Assembly (NCBI GenBank): GCA_964036315.1
Contig: OZ038485.1
Coordinates: 102,219,341 to 102,283,340 of the forward strand
Length of the DNA stretch: 64,000 bases
Reading direction: 5' to 3'
DNA from: Acanthosepion esculentum
Lineage: Eukaryota; Mollusca; Cephalopoda; Sepiida; Sepiidae
Shown one piece after another: positions 63,761-64,000 of this stretch. Every line of letters starts with the position of its first letter. The stretch's first letter is position 1. Position numbers and translations under genes: made by a program. The notes below the pieces were generated by a model, which was not told the DNA's origin, ran no database searches, and was given only the letters and a program-made list of their open reading frames with translations.

Positions 63761-64000
63761 TAGTCCCCTCCAAAAGTATTGGAATGGCAAGGCCAATTTC
63801 TTTCTTTTTTGCTGTTTACTGAAGACATTTGGGATTAAGATGAATACAAGTTCAGAATTTCAGCTTTTATTTCCTGGTATTTACATTTAGACGTGTGAAA
63901 CACCTTAGGACATATCACCTTTTGTATCAGACTACCCCATTTTGAGGTGAGCAAAAATAAAGAAACAGTCTTGAAGTAAATAACATTTAATATTTGGTTG
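63761..64000 (+). mobile_element. Tc1-like transposon, left end, runs off the window
   Basis: After TA at 63759-63760 comes TAGTCCCCTCCAAAAGTATT GG, then GCAAGGCCAATTTCTTTC, TGCTGTTTACTGAAGACATT, TTCAGAATTTCAGCTTTTAT, CCTGGTATTTACATTTAGAC. From memory of the family, this is the long terminal region of a Tc1 element known from fishes, lampreys and some invertebrates. Only the non-coding left end is inside the window; the transposase would lie to the right. Confidence 0.82.

Overview
The window reads as AT-rich, repeat-dominated DNA from an animal, most likely a cephalopod mollusc of octopus type. This is inferred from the mix of tRNA-derived SINEs with a shared TAATGGATA/TTGGGAAAGGTATGAATC body, 5S rRNA-tRNA composite SINEs, CR1/Jockey-like and RTE-like LINE tails, several Penelope-like elements (PLEs), hAT, mariner, Tc1 and pogo/Tigger fragments, Helitron remnants, and very long microsatellites. 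No database could be consulted, so the species is not established. Nothing bacterial is present: no operons, ribosome-binding sites or CRISPR array. No complete gene is visible; the window is best viewed as gene-poor intergenic or long-intron DNA.

Layout. 1-2641 is one continuous (TA)n array punctuated by a 10-base TTACCTTTAC word that switches strand in blocks. 2.6-7.5 kb holds a MADE1-like 80-bp mariner MITE, an RTE tail, an 89-bp tandem array derived from a SINE, a rearranged CR1/Jockey LINE and a 5S-tRNA SINE. 8.6-9.2 kb has AT microsatellites around a 151-bp palindrome carrying hammerhead-like cores. 10-13.4 kb has pyrimidine-rich repeats, two mariner remnants and a deleted Tigger transposase. 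13.8-18.3 kb has SINEs (one nested inside another) and an RTE reverse transcriptase relic. 19.2-25.4 kb has 87-bp and 26-bp tandem arrays, SINEs and CT repeats. 26-29.2 kb has a Penelope-like element with a nearly open GIY-YIG region, palindromes, an inverted SINE pair and a LINE ending in a G-rich expansion. 30.7-37.3 kb has an ATC/AAC array, RTE copies, a hAT element with a perfect 8-bp target duplication, and a 1-kb polypyrimidine tract. 37.4-39 kb has a candidate protein exon and a hAT transposase relic between two long inverted arms. 39.5-53.5 kb is more foldbacks, SINEs, LINEs, a Helitron relic, a second PLE, and a 760-bp insertion splitting a LINE. 54.3-55.9 kb holds two more candidate exons. 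56-64 kb has LINE/PLE relics, a perfect 17-copy 27-bp array and the left end of a Tc1 element running off the window.

Coding potential. The only stretches that look like host exons are short: 37976-38081, 54375-54454 and 55735-55895 on the plus strand (consensus-like splice sites, one open frame each; the last two are phase-compatible), and a possible last exon on the minus strand at 58334-58535 with a downstream AATAAA. I do not recognise their proteins. If the plus-strand exons belong to one gene, its introns are tens of kilobases long and packed with retroelements, which would fit a cephalopod gene. At least one further exon would be needed, because 37976-38081 cannot be joined directly to 54375-54454 without a stop.
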